DNA from: Euglena gracilis
Taxonomy: Eukaryota; Euglenida; Euglenophyceae; Euglenales
Assembly (NCBI GenBank): GCA_039621445.1
Contig: CP154956.1
Coordinates: 53,153,540 to 53,217,539 of the forward strand
Direction of reading: 5' to 3'
DNA length: 64,000 nt
Below are positions 1 through 10,150 of the stretch, in pieces; the first letter of the stretch is position 1; each line of letters starts with the position of its first letter. The position numbers were made by a program, and so were the translations under genes. A model generated the notes under the pieces. It made no database searches. It saw nothing but the letters and a program-made list of their open reading frames with translations, and was not told where the DNA came from.

Positions 1-214
1 AGCATCAAGGCAGACAACATTGCATCTTTAACAAAAAATGCCTTAGAAGAATTTGGGTTTGATTCCCGTAATTTGGGGCCCCCACTACACCACGGTGGGC
101 AGGAGTCAACAAGATGAAAAAATTGGGTTTGAGCTCAGAGTTGGTTTGTGAAATTGGTCAGTGGAAAAGTGTGGAAGCCTTTTGCTCACACTATCAAAGG
201 TTGGGTGCTGGGAA
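1..214 (+). pseudogene. Tyrosine recombinase 3' fragment (B-type element)
   Basis: C-terminal part of a DIRS YR. It carries the stretch ending in CEIGQWKSVEAF and then HYQRLG, which supplies the W and the nucleophilic Tyr of the catalytic set. The HxxR motif that reads HSTRGAG in elements C and D is damaged here. The equivalent codons read H-Y-T-T and are followed by a frameshift, so the second catalytic Arg is lost. The same lesion is present at 17,738-17,951. The N-terminal part is cut off by the window edge. The fragment is not functional as it stands. Confidence 0.8.
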
Positions 215-278
215 AACTTGGAGCCTTAAGATTTTTTTTTGGCGGAGCACCCCCCCCCCACCCCAAGGGGGTGCACAG

Positions 279-640
279 TCGACCTCACTTGTGGAAGTGC
301 GGAGCCTGAGGTGTCTCACACTCCCCCGAGGCAGACCGAGAGGGCCGAGGGCGAAGCACAAAAACGAAGTGAGCCCACCCTACCCTCCCAGAAAAGAAAA
401 CGATCGTCGGGGGGGGGGGGGCTCTAGGAAGGGGTCTCCCCCAAGGAATCGTCCGCGCCGGAGCGAGGAGGCAGACAACTCCAGCAAAATCGCAGCACTA
501 AAGGAGAAAGGCCTAACCTGCCCAAAAACATTCACATTCAAACAGCCGGCAAACAAGGCATGACCTCACTTGGTGTTTGTGCTTAGCCCTCGGTGTCCCT
601 TCCTTTCCTCTCGGTCTGCCTCGGGGGAGTGCAGAGCCCG
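279..640 (+). repeat. Right end of B-type element: internal complementary region plus right terminal repeat
   Basis: Positions 279-370 hold the internal complementary region. Its two halves are complementary to the left and right extremities of type 1 elements (GGAGCCTGAGGTGTCTC, then the reverse complement of the right terminus). About 472-563 is a diverged right inverted terminal repeat, and about 560-640 is the right terminus, running directly into the left end of R1. The same structure recurs at 18,016-18,374. G and C homopolymer runs differ in length between the two copies. Confidence 0.7.
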
Positions 641-954
641 AGGTGTCCCTCGGGCTCCGCGCTTTGCCGACACCTCGGGCACCGCACTTTGCCATTGTGA
701 GGCCATGCCTTGTTCGCCGGCGCCGGCGGTGTTGTGTGATTGTTTGTTGTGCTGGTTTAGACGTCTCACCTTAGTGCCTGTCTTCGCCGGAGTTGGCTTA
801 TTCCTAATCTTGCCCTTCGACGCGGAAGAAGACAGAAACTCTTGAAGAACGGAGTTGGAAGAGTGCAAGGCAATACAGTATCGATATGCAGCACCTGTAG
901 ATCCTGAAGAATATCAACTTCAAGAAGGTATTTCAATTTTGACATTGGGAACCA

Positions 955-2225
955 ATGCAGAATGTGGAGAACAAATTTGAATTATCAAGTCGACAACCTG
1001 GACAAAGTTCAGAACAAGAAACGCCTGCTGGAGGACTTGGAGATGTGGTTTCAACGTGGAAAACCGTGGCCATCACTCCCCCCACCACACATCTCAACAG
1101 ATAATTTTCAGCAGCAGACAACCACACACAGTGAAGGCCATGGACCCTGGCGGACAGTGGGCAAAAAAGCACAGACGACAACGGAAGACATTGGGTATCC
1201 GGGGTAAAGACCCATTACATTTCAAATTGGGGTACAAGAAACCTTCAAGATTGGCAGGAAAAGCCGAGAGAGCAAAATCCCCACCCCAGATAGCAAATTC
1301 CCCTAACCTATCAAGGTGGAATAAGGGACAAGGGGACCAGTAAAACATTGGGAAGCCCGGGGATGGCCCAGTCTGGAGCAGAATGCCCACAGGAAGGGGC
1401 AAAAAAAGTCTGTACCAGCCATCCTTTTCAAACTAAGCCCACAACCCCATTCCAGGGGGGAAGGGGGAGGCCCAGCAGCAGGGCACCCCCAGGTTTCAAT
1501 TTGGGCATGGCAAGAAGCCAGAACTTACAGCCCCGGCCATAGAGGCCAGAACAAATGGGGCTTGGGCCAAGGAAGCCAATCCGAGGGCTATGGCAGCCAT
1601 ACAAGGGGTGGACCTCCAGAGGCCACCCAGATGCTAAAGGGCAGCCCCACTGGGTTTGTATTAAACAAATTCCCAGCCCCAGGAGGAACAGGGGGAAGGG
1701 GAAGGACCCCCAGAAGTATTTATTCATCAATCTTCAATCCCCCAGAGAAATCAAGAAGGAGGGACCCACAGAGTCCCCCCTATGGTATGGATACCAACAC
1801 CATCATCATAAAGGAGGCCTGATAGGCAAAACAGGGGCAGTAAGCCCTATGGTATGCATTCCACATCAAAATCCTCAAGAGAGAGAGAGAGTGAGAAGAT
1901 TAGAGAGTGCATGCACACCCCCCAGGAAAATTTTCCTTTTCCAAGGGCTCTAGCCCTAGCGGCCATAAGGGTGCAATGTCCAACGCCTCCAACCCTGCCC
2001 CCCAAATTCATCCCATTCAAGAATTAAATTCCACGGAGGAGAAATGGGGAGACACCCCACTTCATCAAAGACTACAAAAAAGCCTAAAATGGTAGGAAAA
2101 AAACATGCCCCCCAGCAACATGTCAACTCATCAGGGGGGCATTCAACCCCCCTGGGTTCATCACCCAAAATTATACACCCGCCCAAAACCAGAGCAGATT
2201 TGGACCTAAACATGCAAAAAAAGTC
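955..2225 (+). pseudogene. gag-like region of R1
   Basis: This leader region aligns with the N-terminal, Gly/Gln/Pro-rich part of the type 1 polyprotein (compare D at 40,500-41,644). It holds short open segments in changing frames, including a block encoding TPLHQRLQKSLKW near 2,095, which also occurs in C and D. No zinc knuckle is visible. Calling it gag rests on its place upstream of RT, not on a recognised domain. Confidence 0.5.
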
Positions 2226-2254
2226 CTGCACGACTACAAAAAGTCTGGATCCGT

Positions 2255-2816
2255 AAAGAGGGTGCGGGATTCGAATACCCAGCATTTAATCCCCTGGTTT
2301 CTGATTTTAAAACCAGAGGGGGGACAGACAAAATGGAGGATATTGGAGGAGACTGCAGGGTACTAAATCAACAGTTCCAAGCAAAACCTTTCACGTTGGA
2401 TCACATTCCACATATTTTTCCAATGCTGGAAAAATACAACCGGGCAGCCAAAATCGACTTGAAAAATGCCTATTTTCACATCCCATCAAGCCAGACCCTA
2501 AGGCCATTTCTAAGGCATCAGGTAGGGTGGCAAACATGGGAGTTTCAAATACGATGCTTTGGGCTAAACGTGATGCCCAAAATTTTCATGTCATTAATGA
2601 AAACATTCGAAAAGCTGTGGAGAAAAAGGGGGATCCAGGTTTTTTTTCACCTGGACAACATTTTTCTTGTGGCCCCAACACAAAACATTTACAAAATCAC
2701 CTGAACACAGTGGCCAAGGGATTTAACCAGCTCAGGTTTCAAAATAAATGTCAAAACAATCCACCCTTCAGCCCACCCAAATGGTTAATCATCTGGGATT
2801 TCAACTACACTTCCTA
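2255..2816 (+). pseudogene. Reverse transcriptase fragment of R1, catalytic DD mutated to DN
   Basis: The open stretch 2,333-2,704 encodes the RT core: KIDLKNAYFHIP (motif A region), WEFQIRCFGLNVMP (motif B region) and FFHLDNIFLVAP, where active type 1 copies read YLDD. The second catalytic Asp is replaced by Asn, and the domain is frameshifted after 2,704. Copy 2 (20,069-20,440) carries the same change, so it predates the block duplication. Confidence 0.85.
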
Positions 2817-2894
2817 GAGGGAAAAATGAAGGTCCCCCCCCCAGAAGATCGAAACCATAAAAAAATGAACTGGGAAAAAATGTGAAAAAACATT

Positions 2895-3895
2895 TCATGT
2901 CAAAACGGTAATTGGCTGCAATGTTGGGCCAAGTAAGGTGCAATCTTATGGCCCTGCCCTTTCTAAGGGCGTTTACAGATGCCCTGGCAATTTATTTAGT
3001 TACAAACTCTGCAGCCCCCTGGGATTCAAAACATCCAATTTCCCAGGAAATCAAGGCCCGGATAAGGGAAACAAAAAATTACAGGACACCTGGGGGGGGG
3101 GCAGGCCCTTCCCACAAAATGCAACAAGAGAGTTGCACCCATGCCTGGGGAGGGGGATGGACATTCGAACTGTAATAATCGTGCAAGAATTTTGGAGCGA
3201 AAACTCCATTCTAAAAATCAAATGTAGCAAGTTAAGTGCTGCGATAAGCACAGTAAAAAGTCTCAGCAAGCCAGAAGAATCCGCGTCCCTTTCAGTGGAC
3301 AATCAATACTTAACAGAAGGGAGGGTCAAGAAAGACCCGTTCAACACAATGCTAAAACCGTTTTTCAACTGCTGCATGGAGAAAATTTCAATCTCCAAGT
3401 AAACTGGGTCCCCTCAAAAAAAATGCCTGGCAGACCACATAAGCAGATGGGAAACGGACAGGGGGGACTACTCACTGGATCTCAAACTTTTTCACTGGCT
3501 AAAACAGCAATTCCAAGATTGAAAAAAATGGAAAAAGTCCTTTTTTTGCCTCCCCAAGCAACAGAAAACCGCCACAAATTTGTGACCAGGTGGCTTCACT
3601 TGGACGCCACGCCAGTTGACGCTTCACAATGTCCACTGGACAACAAGTTGGTTCTTTATGCAAACCCCCCCACTGGTCAGCGATTCAAAATTTTCTCCCC
3701 ATATTAAAAATCTCTCCAAAGGCCAAAGTTTTGATGGTCACCCCCTACTGGGATTCAGCCACATGGTGGCCCCAGTTAATAAAAATGAGAGTTCCAGGGA
3801 CCCCCTGCCTAAAAAATCACCCCCTACAGGGGTATGTTCACCAACTGCAGGGGAAAAAAGCCACCCCCGGGTGGCCCCTCCTTTGCATGGTTTGC
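2895..3895 (+). pseudogene. RNase H and methyltransferase-like segment of R1
   Basis: Broken continuation of the R1 polyprotein. About 3,110-3,300 aligns with the RNase H domain of C, including the segment reading SVDNQ, but with a frameshift near the first catalytic Asp. About 3,540-3,860 aligns with the DIRS methyltransferase-like segment (YANPP, then VTPYWDSATWWPQL). Several frames alternate. The equivalent of C 36,076-36,275 is missing at about 3,896. Confidence 0.7.
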
Positions 3896-4345
3896 TCAGA
3901 CAAATTTTGTATACAGTGCTATGCTTTTGATCCCTGGTTTGGTGGCCTATGGTTTAATACCTTATTGGCACCTTACAAAAGGGATTGGAACCAAAATCTG
4001 GAAAATATGGTGCTTATTGGGATCCCCTACCAATCGTCCCGGGGCTGGTAAGGCAGCCTGTGCCCACTGATATGTGTACATTGCGCACACAGCTCATTTT
4101 TTGTTCACGCATCCTCTGTTTGTATCGTCATGTTCATCCGATTTTGCACAAGTCAAAAGAACCACAAATGTGTTGGGGGAGGGGCGCCATACATTCATAT
4201 CAAACGCAAAGGGCAAAAATTCCACAAGTGGGAAACAGTTGTCTGAAATCGCCAATGCACCACAAATCAGTCCCTTTCACTTAATTATGGCTTATGTGGC
4301 CGCAACCTGGTTTAACGTAAAGTCTGGGGGTCCCGTTCTGATTTA
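3896..4345 (+). pseudogene. Partial tyrosine recombinase of R1
   Basis: Aligns with the middle of the C recombinase, from the ATACAGTGCTATGC region to the segment reading YVAATWFNVKSGGP, in shifting frames. The box with the first catalytic Arg is garbled (YRHVHP where C reads YRSSDL). The catalytic C-terminal half is absent and replaced by the insert at 4,347-4,610. Confidence 0.7.
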
Positions 4346-4346
4346 A

Positions 4347-4610
4347 TTAACACCCCCCTATACACCCATAAGTACCGTGCACGATGTCGAGCACCTTGTC
4401 GTTCAGGAGTTCAATGTACTTGTTGAGAGTGCTCAGTATGCACACGTTCTGGACCACCGCCGTCCTGTCGCGCAGTGAATGAGACACCTTCTCCACCATG
4501 TCCATCGGCGTATCAATGTCCACATGCATGCGCTCGGGAAAAGCGATGCTGCTCTCCTTGCCATCGCCGATGTCCAGCAGCCGTATGAATTTCGGGCCGG
4601 GGCCTTTGAA
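4347..4610 (-). pseudogene. Foreign GC-rich coding fragment inside R1
   Basis: On the minus strand an open frame of about 85 codons runs from about 4,610 to a stop at 4,347. It contains KFIRLLDIGDGKESS, DIDTPMDMVEKV and LSTLNKYIELLNDKVLDI. Codon use is GC-rich at third positions, unlike the surrounding DIRS remnant. It has no counterpart in C, D, R2 or T2. I do not recognise the family. It looks like a host exon fragment captured in the element, in antisense. Copy 2 (22,081-22,344) keeps the frame open with one Ser-to-Ala change. Confidence 0.45.
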
Positions 4611-4620
4611 AATGGAAGTT

Positions 4621-4740
4621 GAATTAAAGGGTCATCCACTTTGTCAGTGGAGGCTTAAGAGGTGGGCACCCACATTTTGTCCAGAATCACCCATAAATGC
4701 GTAAAGGCACTTTGGTACCTTTTCAAACTGGGGAAATCAG
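4621..4740 (-). repeat. Inverted internal type 1 fragment
   Basis: Read on the plus strand, this matches the plus-strand view of element D at about 38,545-38,660, so it is inverted relative to R1. It corresponds to C positions about 36,130-36,235, exactly within the stretch missing from its proper place in R1 at about 3,896. The segment was flipped and moved about 0.8 kb downstream, next to the foreign fragment. Confidence 0.7.
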
Positions 4741-4778
4741 GAACTATTTAACGGTTGAATTTTGTTTACCGGGCCTCA

Positions 4779-5160
4779 CAATGACAAAGTGCGGAACCCG
4801 AGGTGTCTCATAGTCCTTCGAGGAAAACCGACAAGGGAGGAAGGGACAACGAGGGCGGAGCACAAAGACATTGTGAGCCGACTCCCCCAATGAAAAAATT
4901 TGTCTTCAAACGCCGTCGGTCAGAAAGTGGGGGCCAGGGCGGGGAGAGGAGGGGGAACCCCAGGGGAAGAAAAAGCACCATGGTCGCCACTTCGGAGACA
5001 ATGCAGCCAACTCCGCGAGGCGGCAGTAAGGAGAGACGCCTAACCCAGCACAAATCACAATCACACAACGCCGCCCGCAAGCGAGGCATGGCTTCACAAT
5101 GTCTTTGTGCTCCGCCCTCAGTGTCCCTTCCTCCCTCCGTCGGTTTTCCTCGAGGGAGTA
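4779..5160 (+). repeat. Right end of R1: internal complementary region, YR tail and right inverted repeat
   Basis: About 4,779-4,876 is the internal complementary region. About 4,890-5,005 encodes the basic, Gly-rich YR tail (MKKFVFKRRRSESGGQ). About 5,005-5,095 is the right inverted repeat, and 5,095-5,160 the right terminus ending in CTCGAGGGAGTACGA. The copy at 22,513-22,894 is nearly identical. Confidence 0.75.
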
Positions 5161-5411
5161 CGAATTGTGAGGCCTCGCCGCTGGCTGGCGGTTTGCCGTG
5201 AGTTTTTTGGCGCGCTGGGTTAAGAATCCTCGTTTAGTGACTTTTATCGCCGGAGTTGGCTGATTCCTAAAGTGCCCTTCCGCACCCAGAAGAAAGGAGA
5301 AGAGTTGCCGAACAAGGAAGAACCGAGAAAAGAGGTCAATATCAATTGAATATCCAGAAGATCACGAACTAGACGAGTATCAATTTCAAAGTCGACTATC
5401 AAAACAAAATC

Positions 5412-6740
5412 TCCACTGCAGTGAGCCAAGAAGTGGATAAAACACTGGACGGACCGTGGTTGTCACTGGGGGGGGGGGAGTTTGGCTTGCAAATTTTGGG
5501 GTGGTGTGTGGGGGGAAGAACGGCCACGGTCTGCCGCGTGTTGACCGCATTTGCAAGGTCTCCAGATGCTGCGGACACTGCTCCAGGACGTCTGAGGGCG
5601 TGCATATAAATCCTTGGACCACTGTTGCCAGAAGGCCAAGAAGACAGAAGTCAGCCCCAGCCCTTGGTTGGCAAGGAACGGGCCATGGGGGCCCAAAATG
5701 CTTCACAATTGGAGAACCAAAGCTTACACATCAAGGACATCTCCCCCAAAGGCGCCCAGTCGCCTCTACACAAATTGGCCAAAGGATGGGAGGACGGAAT
5801 CAACGCCAAGGAGGTCAACACTACAGGGGCCATGGCGGGCAGTTTTACAAGCTAAAATCCCCTCATGAAGGGGCGGAAAAGGTCTGCTAAACCCCTCCAA
5901 TTCATCTTGCACAACAGCCCCTCTCAAGGGTAAAAGGGGGGCCACAGCGGCCCCCCCAGATTTACAGTAGGGTTGGAGGCCAAGAAGAACTTAAGGCCCG
6001 GAAGACCAAACAGATGGACGATGGAAATTTTTTATACATGGGGACCTTGGAGGCCGGCAGAGAGGACCAACAGTGGCCAAGAAGAAGGTAAGGAAGCTGC
6101 TGGAGAAATATCCGCATGGACCAACAGACGCCCTCCGCAAAAAAAGGAGGGAAATGGAACCACAGTGGCCCTTTCGATGACCCAGCCCCAGGAGAAAAAA
6201 AGACCCACAGTGGCCCTTTTGGAGGGAGGTGAAGGAAACCCTCCAACATTTATGTCCCAATCCCCAATTATTCAGTGAAGTGGTGGGCCCACAGAGGTCC
6301 CCCCCTATGGTAAGTCAACCAACCACATCAAAATGGAGACGACCAGATAGGCTAAACAGGGGCATTAAGCTCTATGGTATGTCCTCCAACGACAAGATCC
6401 TCCAGAGGGCGAGCAGAGAGGGAGATAGTTCCTGCACATCTCCCCAGCAAAAAAATTTCCAAGGTCCCAAGCCATAGGGGACCTGGAGTGCAATGTCCAA
6501 CACCCCCAGCCCAGCCCCCCCAATTCATCTTACAAGAAAATAAATTCCATGGGGATAATGTAGGGTTGCAAAAAGCTTGAAGTGGTGGACAAAAAATGTC
6601 CCCAACAACATGGAAACTCAACATGGAAGGCATTCAAGCCCCCTGGGTCAGCCCACCAAAATTGTTCACCCACCCAAAGCCCAGAGCAAATTTGAACCTA
6701 CCCCAAGCAGAAAAAAAACTGCAGGATTACAAAAAATCTG
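5412..6740 (+). pseudogene. gag-like region of R2
   Basis: Aligns with the leader of C (33,000-34,400) and R1, with open segments in several frames. It retains remnants of the short repeated units ending in ACAGTGGCCCTTT (about 6,150-6,220) that are tandem in C. No domain is recognised; the gag assignment comes from position. Confidence 0.5.
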
Positions 6741-6744
6741 GATC

Positions 6745-7345
6745 CGTAAAGAGCGTGATGGATTCTAACACCCAGTACCTGATCCCCTGGTTTCTGATTT
6801 CAAAACCAGAGGGGGGGGCAGGCAAAACGGAGATTAATAAGCGATTGCATGGAATTGAATCAAAGGTTCCAACTGAAACATTTCAAGCTGGATCACATCC
6901 AGCACATTTTTTCAGGGTTGGAAATAGGCCACTGGGCAGAAAAAGAAAACCTAAAGGATGCTTACTTCCATATCCCAGTGAGTCAGGCCCTAAGGTCACT
7001 TCTAAGACATCAGCTGGGGGACAGACTTGGGAATTCCAGGCAGGATGTTTTGGCCTAAATGTAATGACCCAAATTTTCATGTCAGTAATGAAAACATTCA
7101 AAAAGCTGTGGAGGAAAAAGGGAATCCAGGTATTTTTTTACCTGGACCACATTTTACCGGTGGCCCCAACCAACACAAAACCTCTTACAAAATCACCTGT
7201 ACACAGTAGTCAGGGATTTAATCAAACCAGGTTTCAAAATGAACGTAAAAGGACGACACTGCAGCCCACCCAAAACGTAAATCCCCTTTGTATTTCAACT
7301 AAACTTCCAAGAGGGAAAATTTTTGTTGCCTCCAGAAAATAAAAA
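6745..7345 (+). pseudogene. Reverse transcriptase fragment of R2, catalytic DD mutated to DH
   Basis: Recognisable RT blocks lie in two frames. These are DAYFHIPVSQALR in one, and WEFQAGCFGLNVM followed by FFYLDHILPVAP in the other. The active-site YLDD is YLDH here, removing a catalytic Asp. This is a different change from the one in R1. The copy at 24,479-25,079 has the same substitution. Confidence 0.85.
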
Positions 7346-7399
7346 TAGTAAAAACTGAGCTGGGAAAAACTACATGTGAATAAGGTAATTGGCTGCCAT

Positions 7400-8588
7400 T
7401 TTGGGCCAAATCAGATGCAATCTAATGGAACTGCACTTTGTAAGTGTCTTTACGGATGCCCTGGCAATTTTTTAGTGGAAAATTCTACGGCCCTGGACTT
7501 AAAACCCCCCATTTCCCAACTAATAAAGGACAAATCAAGAGAATAAAAAATTCTGCTGGACACCTGCGGGGCAGACCCTTCCCCCCAAATGCAACCAGGG
7601 AGTTGTACTCAGACAGCAGAACACGTGTCTGGGGGGGGATGGACATTAGAACAGGCAAAACTGTGTAGGAAATCTGGAGGGAAAACTCCATATTGCCCAA
7701 AAATGTCAAAGGATTAATTGCAGCAATAAGCATAGTACAAAGCCTCAGCCATCCAGGAGACACTGTTGAAAGTCTGAGGTCCCCTTACCACGGACCTGAC
7801 TTCTGGAGCCCCTTCCTTTACTTGACATCCCTCTCACCGAAATCTCTTTCCCAAAATCCCACTTCCAGCAGCAATGACCAAACTTGAAATAAGCTTGCGC
7901 CGCAGACAACACCAAACAAATCCAATATCAGGAAAGTGATCCCAGACAACAGAGTGAACAGTGTATGTTGACAGCCACCTACAGACAGCACCATCATTTT
8001 TGCTGTGAATTAGGGTCTGCCTGTTTGAATTAGGCTTCAGCGTGTGATTTCATGGTGACTATAAAAATGCACCTGGACCACTCACACTGTGTCCCCGTCA
8101 GTGGGCAATCAAGTAACTTCCTATTACTTAACAAAAGTGGGGCAGAAAAAGCACGTTCAATTACGTGCCGAGACCTTTTCTTCAAATTGTGTATGGTACA
8201 CAACATAGACCTGCAAGTGAAGTGGGTCCCTTAAAAGGAATGCCCAGCAGACCCCTTATGCAGGTGGGAAATGGACAGTGGGGATTATTTCCTGGACCCC
8301 CAACCTTTTCAACGGCTGAGGCAGCAGTTCAAAAGTTACGTAAGCTTAAAAAAGACCTTTTTGCTACAACAGGCAACAAAAAAACTGCCACAATTTGTGG
8401 CCAGGTGGCCCCACAAGCCACAGCAGTGGATGCCTTACAACGACCCATAGACAACATGGGGGATCTTTTTGCTAACCCCCCTGGTCTTTAATTCAAACAA
8501 TCTCCCGCAGATTAACAAAGTTTCTACAGGCCAAAGTTCTGATGGTCACCCCCTACTGGGATTCAGCCACATGGTTGCCTCGGTTTAA
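7400..8588 (+). pseudogene. RNase H and methyltransferase-like segment of R2
   Basis: RNase H homology starts near 7,400 and includes a broken DSRTRVWGG-type block (about 7,615). It is split by the insertion at 7,767-8,083 and resumes at about 8,090. The methyltransferase-like segment runs about 8,340-8,585, to the block VTPYWDSATW, where the insertion at 8,592 interrupts it. Stops and frame changes are frequent. Confidence 0.7.
7767..8083. mobile_element. 317-bp insertion in R2 with 7-bp flanking duplication
   Basis: R2 aligns with C on both sides. The string ACACTGT is present at 7,760-7,766 and again at 8,084-8,090, as a target-site duplication would be. The insert has no obvious terminal inverted repeats and no coding capacity that I can see. 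The copy sits at 25,501-25,817. Confidence 0.55.
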
Positions 8589-8591
8589 GAA

Positions 8592-9082
8592 AAAAATGAG
8601 ATTTTTTGAGGCGGCCGCCGGGCTTGGAAGTCATTATAGTCAAACTTTTTCTTTTTTGTCCTTGAGCTTTTCTAATGGAACCTTGAAATCCAAAATTTTA
8701 TCAAATTCTGGTTCTTGCATTCACAAACAATTGATATGTTTTGTGGTGTTGTACCAGTGCATTGGGTGGGATAAGAACCCTGTGTGTGAGATTGGGTTTG
8801 AAATTGGAGGGTTCGAGTGGGGACTTCCTTAGGTTAATTAGGGGATAATGGAGAATCCTACTGTGGAAAATTGGTCGGCCGGTCTTGAAAATTTCAAAGG
8901 ATCGGCACTGCAGGTCAAAAATTCAGTTCAGGCCTTCAAGCCGAACCATAATAATATTTTCCCTAGGTTAAGTTCGACTGAAAACCAAAAAGAGGTGTTT
9001 CAGTGTTTTTAGGCCCCACTCAGGCAAATTTTGGCCAATTTTTGGGTTAGGACACCTTAACACCGGCAGCCGCCTCAAAAAC
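8592..9082. mobile_element. Inverted-repeat insertion in R2
   Basis: Left end TTTTTGAGGCGGCCGCCGG (about 8,594-8,612) and right end CCGGCAGCCGCCTCAAAAA (about 9,062-9,081) are inverted repeats with one mismatch. R2 homology to C stops at about 8,590 and resumes at about 9,118. The interior has no recognised gene. It looks like a short non-autonomous DNA element of about 490 bp. The copy is at about 26,326-26,816. Confidence 0.55.
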
Positions 9083-9117
9083 GGCCGAGGTCGAAGGATC
9101 CTCAAAAACTTCGAACC

Positions 9118-10000
9118 AATGTCGGGGTTACAGGGGGACCCCCCCTGAAGCCACACCAGATAAAGTAGCTGACAGTTTAGTGCAGTTATTTCAGTTCTGT
9201 GAGGACCAGTAATGGCTGCACCACTGTGCTTTTAACTCCTGGGTTTATTGGATTCAGATTGCACACCGTGTTAGCTCCTTTGGAGAAAGGTTGGGTAAAT
9301 ATGTAGCATTTTTGGAACCTCTCCTAACCCTCCTGAGGCTGGGACTGATACGAGGACATCGGGGATGTGTGACAGCTCTCTCCCTGTTGGGAAATTTTTT
9401 GCCTTCAGGCCTGGTTTTGGTTTCGGGAGCCTGTCGCAGCACACCTGTCGTTCGGTTGATTCTCTGCCATTCCGAAGATCGATTTAAACGGAGGATTTTG
9501 AATATATAAAAAAACAACTTCGGGCAATGCTCGTGTACAAGTGGGACAGGTGGCTGCAACCCGTTTTAACGGGCAGACAGGGCCCCCTTCTGACTTCGTT
9601 GAATCCCCCTTTTAAGGCCATAATCGTTGGAACCTTGCTACACACTTTTCCTCGATGGCACTTGTCTTTCCTTGCCGGCTCCTGTTCCTTGGCGTCCTTT
9701 CATCGCGTGTTCTCCTTATTCTTTTGGCGCCGGCAGTCGGTTGTGGCGTAGCCCAGCTGAAATTGCAAAAAAAGCTCTTTTCTCAAACATGGACTGCCCC
9801 AGGCGTGGCGGCCCACTCCACCAAGGGGCTGGAGTTGGTTTTGATGGCAGAGTAAAAAAAACAGAAAAGCCTTCGCAAAGGTGCAATTGGCCAGTGTGTG
9901 GCGGCGGGTTTTGCAGCCCATTATCGCAGACTGTGAGCCCAAAGCCTTTCGCACGCCGCAAGATTTCAGTGCACAGTCTGGATTCAAAAGGGCTCTTTTC
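9118..10000 (+). pseudogene. Tyrosine recombinase region of R2 with a local inversion
   Basis: Homology to the C recombinase is diverged but continuous in order. The N-terminal part is at 9,118-9,340. The segment 9,342-9,515 reads in the opposite orientation. The forward orientation returns at 9,545-9,645, a roughly 100-bp insertion follows, and the HxxR region (CCACTCCACCAAGGGG, about 9,813) and nucleophile region (CAGCCCATTATCGCAGAC, about 9,917) come last. No long frame survives. Confidence 0.65.
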
Positions 10001-10006
10001 GGAGTC

Positions 10007-10128
10007 CGACCATTCGGGCTTCGCACACTCTTGGGGTGGTCGTGCTTTGTGTGCCGGCTGTTTTGTTGTTTGTGTTCTTTTGGCGGGGTGCTTCTTACTG
10101 CTTTTTGGTGCCGGAGTTGGCGGATGTT
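10007..10128 (+). repeat. Left terminus and left inverted repeat of T2a
   Basis: The first about 30 bp are complementary to the left half of the internal complementary region. The rest, ending in TTTGGTGCCGGAGTTGGCG, is the left inverted terminal repeat, mirrored at about 14,525-14,605. The gag start codon follows 23 bp downstream, so the leader is very short. Confidence 0.85.
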
Positions 10129-10150
10129 AACGTCCTTCGACAGCATCAGA

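Larger units (their letters stand above)
625..5165 (+). mobile_element. Degenerate type 1 DIRS element R1
   Basis: Full-length but decayed DIRS element. A left terminus and left inverted repeat (about 640-800) are followed by a gag-like leader, RT, RNase H, methyltransferase-like segment, partial YR, a foreign insert, then the internal complementary region and right inverted repeat (about 4,779-5,160). Every gene is broken by stops and frameshifts. Gene order and homology to C (32,640-37,386) are clear throughout. R1 abuts R2 with no host sequence between them. Confidence 0.85.
5166..10006 (+). mobile_element. Degenerate type 1 DIRS element R2
   Basis: A second decayed type 1 element, head-to-tail with R1. 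Its left terminus is truncated: only TTGTGAGGCC remains of the expected end. The left inverted repeat runs to about 5,265. RT, RNase H, methyltransferase-like and YR regions follow in order but are interrupted by at least three insertions and one local inversion. The right end beyond the YR nucleophile is missing where T2a begins. Confidence 0.85.
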
